In this document: positions 61,052-64,000 of the stretch, in pieces
Layout: each line of letters opens with the position of its first letter
Numbering within the stretch: position 1 is the first letter of the stretch
Source: Parasphingorhabdus sp. SCSIO 66989
GTDB lineage: Bacteria > Pseudomonadota > Alphaproteobacteria > Sphingomonadales > Sphingomonadaceae
DNA: 64,000 nucleotides
Direction: 5' to 3'
Assembly (NCBI RefSeq): GCF_032852305.1
Contig: NZ_CP136594.1
Coordinates: 1,277,501 to 1,341,500, forward strand
Made by a program: the position numbers and the translations under genes
The notes under the pieces: generated by a model
Told to the model about the DNA's origin: nothing
Database searches by the model: none
The model's input: the letters and a program-made list of their open reading frames with translations, nothing else

Positions 61052-63165
61052 AACTGCCCGAAGCCAGATTCAGTTCAATGGAGCATATCGTTGCCGCGTC
61101 GGCGGAGAGCGTTCGGCCCCCTGAAAGGCTAAGCGTGGCCGAGGCGTCGCAATATCATATCGTCAATAATCCCGGCTCCCATGTTGGCCCTTTCGATCTC
61201 AACAAAGCCCCATATCTCGTCGAGCCGATGAACGAACTGACGAGCCTTGATCTCAAGGGATTGGTGTTTGTCGGTCCAGCACGTACCGGCAAGTCAGCAA
61301 TGTTCATCAACTGGCTCTGTCATACCGCAATTTGCGATCCTGCCGACATGCTGGTGGTGCATATGACCCAATCGACAGCGAGGGACTGGTCGCAGGCCGA
61401 TCTTGATAAGGCAGTAAGAAACTCACCTGAGTTGCGCAGCCGCATGGTCCCTGGTCGGCAAAATGACAATGTGCATGACAAAGCATTTCTCTCAGGTATG
61501 CGACTGCTCATCAAATGGCCCTCAATCACCGAATTGTCAGGCAAAACAATCCCCCGTCAATTCATCATGGACTATGACCGCATCCCCGACTCTATTGGTG
61601 GTGAGGGTAATGCGTTTGACCTCACCAGGAAGCGCGGGCAGACGTTCAAGAGGCGGGCGATGTGTGCGGTTGAGTCCAGCCCAGGCCGAGAGGTCACTAA
61701 CCCCAAATGGATAGCCTCATCACCGCACGAAGCGCCACCGACGACCGGAATCCTCGACCTCTATAATCGCGGCGACCGACGCCGATGGTATTGGCAATGC
61801 CCGCAATGTCATGAGGCATTTGAACCATCCTTCGACAAATTGGTGTACCCGGATTCACGCGATCACATGGAAGCGGCTGAGCAGGTCGTCATGTGTTGCC
61901 CCCATTGCGGCTACACCATGGAACCAGACCAACAATACGAACTGAACCTCGGCGGTAAATGGATCAAGGACGGTGCCATTTGGTTGCCTGACGGCAGCGT
62001 CGTACCAAAGAGCGGTCACACCATTCGACGTAGCGGGATCGCTTCATTTTGGATGAAGGGGCCAGCCGCAGCCTTCACCACATGGAAAGAACTGGTGGTG
62101 AAGCACCTTGACGCTGTGGAAGCGTGGGAAAAGAACGCGGATGAGGAAGCCTTGCGCACCACAATCAACGTGGACCAAGGTGAGCCTTACATTCCTAAAG
62201 CCCTTGAAGCCGGAAGACTACCAGAAGAACTCGCAGCTCGTGCGCAGCATTGGGGCGGCACACGGACAGAACCAGTTGTTCCCGAAGGTGTGCGCTTCCT
62301 GATTGCTACGGTTGACGTGCAGGCTCGATCATTCGTTGTACAGGTCCATGGTATCGGCGTCGGCGGCGATGTTTGGCTCGTCGATATGTTCAAGATCAGG
62401 AAAAGCAACACTCGTCTCGATGACAATGGCGAGCATATGATCCTTGATCCAGCCGGTTACATTGAGGACTGGTCCACAATAACCGAAATGGTGATCGAGA
62501 AGACTTACCCTCTGGCCGATGACAGCGGGCGCCGGATGCAGGTGAAACTTGTCGGGTGTGACTCTGGCGGTAAGGCCGGTGTGACCGCACGAGCCTATGA
62601 GTTTTGGCGATCATTACGGGACGACGAGATCGGCCGGCAGCATCATAATCGCTTTCAGCTTATCAAGGGTGAGCCTTCACCCAAAGCACCACGTTACCGG
62701 CGTGACTATCCTGACTCCAAGCGCAAAGATCGTAATAGCGGTGCGCGGGGCGATGTACCTGTTGTCTTTCTGAACTCCAACACTCTCAAAGATCAGATCA
62801 GCGGTATGCTCAATCGCTCCGATGCAGCCGGTGGACGGGTGAACTTCCCGATCTGGTATGATGAAAGCGGCAAGCAGGTGGACATATCCTGGCTGTATTC
62901 TCAGCTTACCGCCGAGGTCCGGTCTGACAAGGGGTGGGTATCCAGCAGTGGGAAACGCAATGAAGCGTGGGACTTGCTCTATTACTGTGTCGGCCTTCTG
63001 CTTGATAGCCGGATCGCATTTGAGACGATTGACTGGAACAACCCGCCTGCATGGGCCGCTGAGTGGGACGTGAATACGCTTGTGTTTGAAGCCGAAGACG
63101 GGCCGCGATTCACAGAAACAACGAAGAAACGCGATTTAAGTAAGTTGGGCGAAATACTCGCTTAA
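61048..63165 (+). CDS. Phage terminase large subunit (GpA family)
   Basis: 705 residues. Motor domain with Walker A-like LVFVGPARTGKSAMF and a candidate Walker B RQFIMDYDRI. A zinc-binding insert is present (CPQCHEAFEPS ... CCPHCGYTME). The nuclease domain begins near FLIATVDVQARSFVVQV with further acidic sites in VKLVGCDSGG. It packages DNA into proheads. It starts at an ATGA overlap and is the last of the tightly overlapping early packaging genes. Confidence 0.94.
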   Translation: MKLPEARFSSMEHIVAASAESVRPPERLSVAEASQYHIVNNPGSHVGPFDLNKAPYLVEPMNELTSLDLKGLVFVGPARTGKSAMFINWLCHTAICDPADMLVVHMTQSTARDWSQADLDKAVRNSPELRSRMVPGRQNDNVHDKAFLSGMRLLIKWPSITELSGKTIPRQFIMDYDRIPDSIGGEGNAFDLTRKRGQTFKRRAMCAVESSPGREVTNPKWIASSPHEAPPTTGILDLYNRGDRRRWYWQCPQCHEAFEPSFDKLVYPDSRDHMEAAEQVVMCCPHCGYTMEPDQQYELNLGGKWIKDGAIWLPDGSVVPKSGHTIRRSGIASFWMKGPAAAFTTWKELVVKHLDAVEAWEKNADEEALRTTINVDQGEPYIPKALEAGRLPEELAARAQHWGGTRTEPVVPEGVRFLIATVDVQARSFVVQVHGIGVGGDVWLVDMFKIRKSNTRLDDNGEHMILDPAGYIEDWSTITEMVIEKTYPLADDSGRRMQVKLVGCDSGGKAGVTARAYEFWRSLRDDEIGRQHHNRFQLIKGEPSPKAPRYRRDYPDSKRKDRNSGARGDVPVVFLNSNTLKDQISGMLNRSDAAGGRVNFPIWYDESGKQVDISWLYSQLTAEVRSDKGWVSSSGKRNEAWDLLYYCVGLLLDSRIAFETIDWNNPPAWAAEWDVNTLVFEAEDGPRFTETTKKRDLSKLGEILA

Positions 63166-63225
63166 CGGGTTATTATGATTCACCAAATATAACCTGGTTG
63201 TATTTTGGCAATAAGGAATCGAACC

Positions 63226-63555
63226 ATGGTCAACAAAATCGCAGCTTTTCTCTTTTGGGGCTTTTTCGGTACTATCGGCGTAGTAATCGGTTTGATGTAC
63301 ATTTCGGGCGGACACACCGAGCGTAACCCTCGCTCATGCGAGGAAGGTTGGGATTCTGTTTACGCGGCTGAGCGCGAACATCTCAAGCGGTTGGCCGTTT
63401 ATGGACGCGACGACGATTACGAGCGCACTTCGGAACGAGTTATGAAAAGAGCAAGCGGTGGATGGAACGTCTCACTATTCACAAAAAAGGGGAATAATGT
63501 TTATGCAGTAAAACCCGACTGTTCCGTGTCATTTATCATGTCAAATGAAATATAG
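63226..63555 (+). CDS. Small membrane-anchored phage protein, candidate moron
   Basis: 109 residues: membrane helix IAAFLFWGFFGTIGVVIGLMYI then a soluble, charged part with two Cys (PRSCEEGW and KPDCSVSF). AAGGA precedes the ATG. Unlike its neighbours it has AT-rich non-coding gaps on both sides (60 and 93 bp) and is itself AT-richer. That fits an independently expressed cargo gene. Family not recognised. Confidence 0.65.
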   Translation: MVNKIAAFLFWGFFGTIGVVIGLMYISGGHTERNPRSCEEGWDSVYAAEREHLKRLAVYGRDDDYERTSERVMKRASGGWNVSLFTKKGNNVYAVKPDCSVSFIMSNEI

Positions 63556-63574
63556 ATTCACATTTTATGTGAAT
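63556..63574. terminator. Small perfect inverted repeat after the candidate moron gene
   Basis: ATTCACAT / ATGTGAAT with a 3-base spacer, directly after the stop codon, in AT-rich DNA. It could be a weak terminator or a protein site; there is no clear T-run. Confidence 0.4.
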
Positions 63575-63648
63575 AATACTGATATAAAACAATAGGTTAT
63601 TTCAATATTTAATTGATTCGGTCTGGTCATATTGTATTTTTATGCAAT

Positions 63649-63861
63649 ATGCTTGACGAACAACAACTGCTTGATGAGGCCAAAGCGGCGTACCACCGTC
63701 TCATGATCGGTGAGTCGGTTGTTGAAGTGCGCGATCATTCGGGTGAGAGTATCCGTTACCAGCCCGCGACTGCCCACAAACTTCTTTCCTACATTCGCAG
63801 CATGGAGCCGAATTTCGCGGTTCCAGTTGGTCTCGGTAATGCCCCTTTGAGGTTTCTCTAA
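63649..63861 (+). CDS. gpW-family head-tail joining protein
   Basis: 70 residues: QQLLDEAKAAYHRLMIGESVVEV, RDHSGESIRYQPATAHKLLSYIRSM, the compact pattern of lambda gpW, which completes heads and joins tails. ATG at 63649 is chosen because the domain starts there. Position after the terminase large gene and before the probable portal gene matches lambda order (A-W-B). Confidence 0.85.
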   Translation: MLDEQQLLDEAKAAYHRLMIGESVVEVRDHSGESIRYQPATAHKLLSYIRSMEPNFAVPVGLGNAPLRFL

Positions 63862-64000
63862 TGGGCGCGCCGGTCCAAATTGATGACCTTCTCGGCCTAG
63901 CCGGGGGAGTCGGCTCCGATCCTGCTATCGTCCCGGCAGAAGGAGTCGGCTCTGTAAAATCGGTCGCCGGTGGTGCCTATGATGGCGCTAACCGATTTGA
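63861..64000 (+). CDS. Probable phage portal protein, N-terminus only
   Basis: The first 46 codons lie in the window: MGAPVQIDDLLGLAGGVGSD, a Gly/Val-rich linker, and GGAYDGANRF at the edge. The call rests on lambda-like order (portal follows gpW) and on the AYDGA start resembling lambda portal proteins. It carries the IDDLLG tag at its N-terminus. The start overlaps the gpW stop by one base (TAATG). Confidence 0.55.
   Translation, partial: MGAPVQIDDLLGLAGGVGSDPAIVPAEGVGSVKSVAGGAYDGANRF

Overview
The window reads as chromosome of a sphingomonad-type alphaproteobacterium (order Sphingomonadales). The protein set, the order rne / amidase / PBP1A / prfB, the sdhB-zapE-mdh-sucD-sucA run and the alphaproteobacterial form of RNase E (charged insert in the S1 domain) all point that way. 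Genus is not assigned. Base composition is moderately GC-rich, with clearly AT-richer pockets at 26.5-27.3 kb, 47.6-48.1 kb and 63.2-63.6 kb.

Layout. 1-8.7 kb (minus strand): TCA-cycle genes sucA (cut by the window edge), sucD, mdh and sdhB, with zapE, a thioesterase, a phosphatase-like protein and two unknown genes among them. 7.7-10.4 kb: a divergent pair, an ATP-grasp ligase and a PLP-fold enzyme of unknown pathway. 10.5-21.6 kb: RNase E, then rightward cell-wall genes (amidase, PBP1A), prfB, a lipoprotein-like methyltransferase, a flavin oxidoreductase and a GNAT protein. 21.7-26 kb: Amt transporter, LprI-like protein, hydroxyacid dehydrogenase, SH3 protein. 26-30 kb: an accessory patch bracketed by nested inverted repeats. 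It holds a frameshifted AT-rich nuclease-like gene, an intact IS5-family element with TAA target duplication, two near-identical 75-bp palindromic elements and a DJ-1/PfpI protein. 30-37.5 kb: thiolase and a leucine/isovalerate catabolic set (ivd, mccB, mccA), interrupted by an unknown TTG-start gene and by a DUF559 nuclease gene lying between two copies of a roughly 195-bp repeat. 37.7-47.4 kb: prepilin peptidase, aldehyde dehydrogenase, tRNA-Leu, a TetR/sterol-desaturase/ABC-membrane operon, hydrolase, two cysteine desulfurases, a ferredoxin and a class A beta-lactamase. 47.4-56.6 kb: SRP RNA, a MerR-like regulator, dnaX-ybaB, lon, hup, two paralogous lipoproteins and an RlmB-type methyltransferase. 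56.8 kb to the end: tRNA-Tyr followed by a tyrosine integrase and the left part of a lambda-type prophage (AlpA, C5-methyltransferase, terminase small and large subunits, gpW, start of a probable portal gene) that runs off the window.

The signals most worth a second look: (1) the DUF559 gene flanked by long repeats whose ends also carry the ribosome binding sites of the next genes; (2) a short acidic peptide, (I/L)DDLLG or a variant, at the end of at least five of the consecutive prophage proteins; (3) two long same-strand reading frames over the phage methyltransferase gene, the second with its own tandem peptide repeats; (4) 10-bp-phased repeats between tRNA-Tyr and the integrase; (5) the unexplained ATP-grasp/PLP pair.

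All calls come from reading the sequence and from recalled family features. No database search, alignment program or folding program was run.
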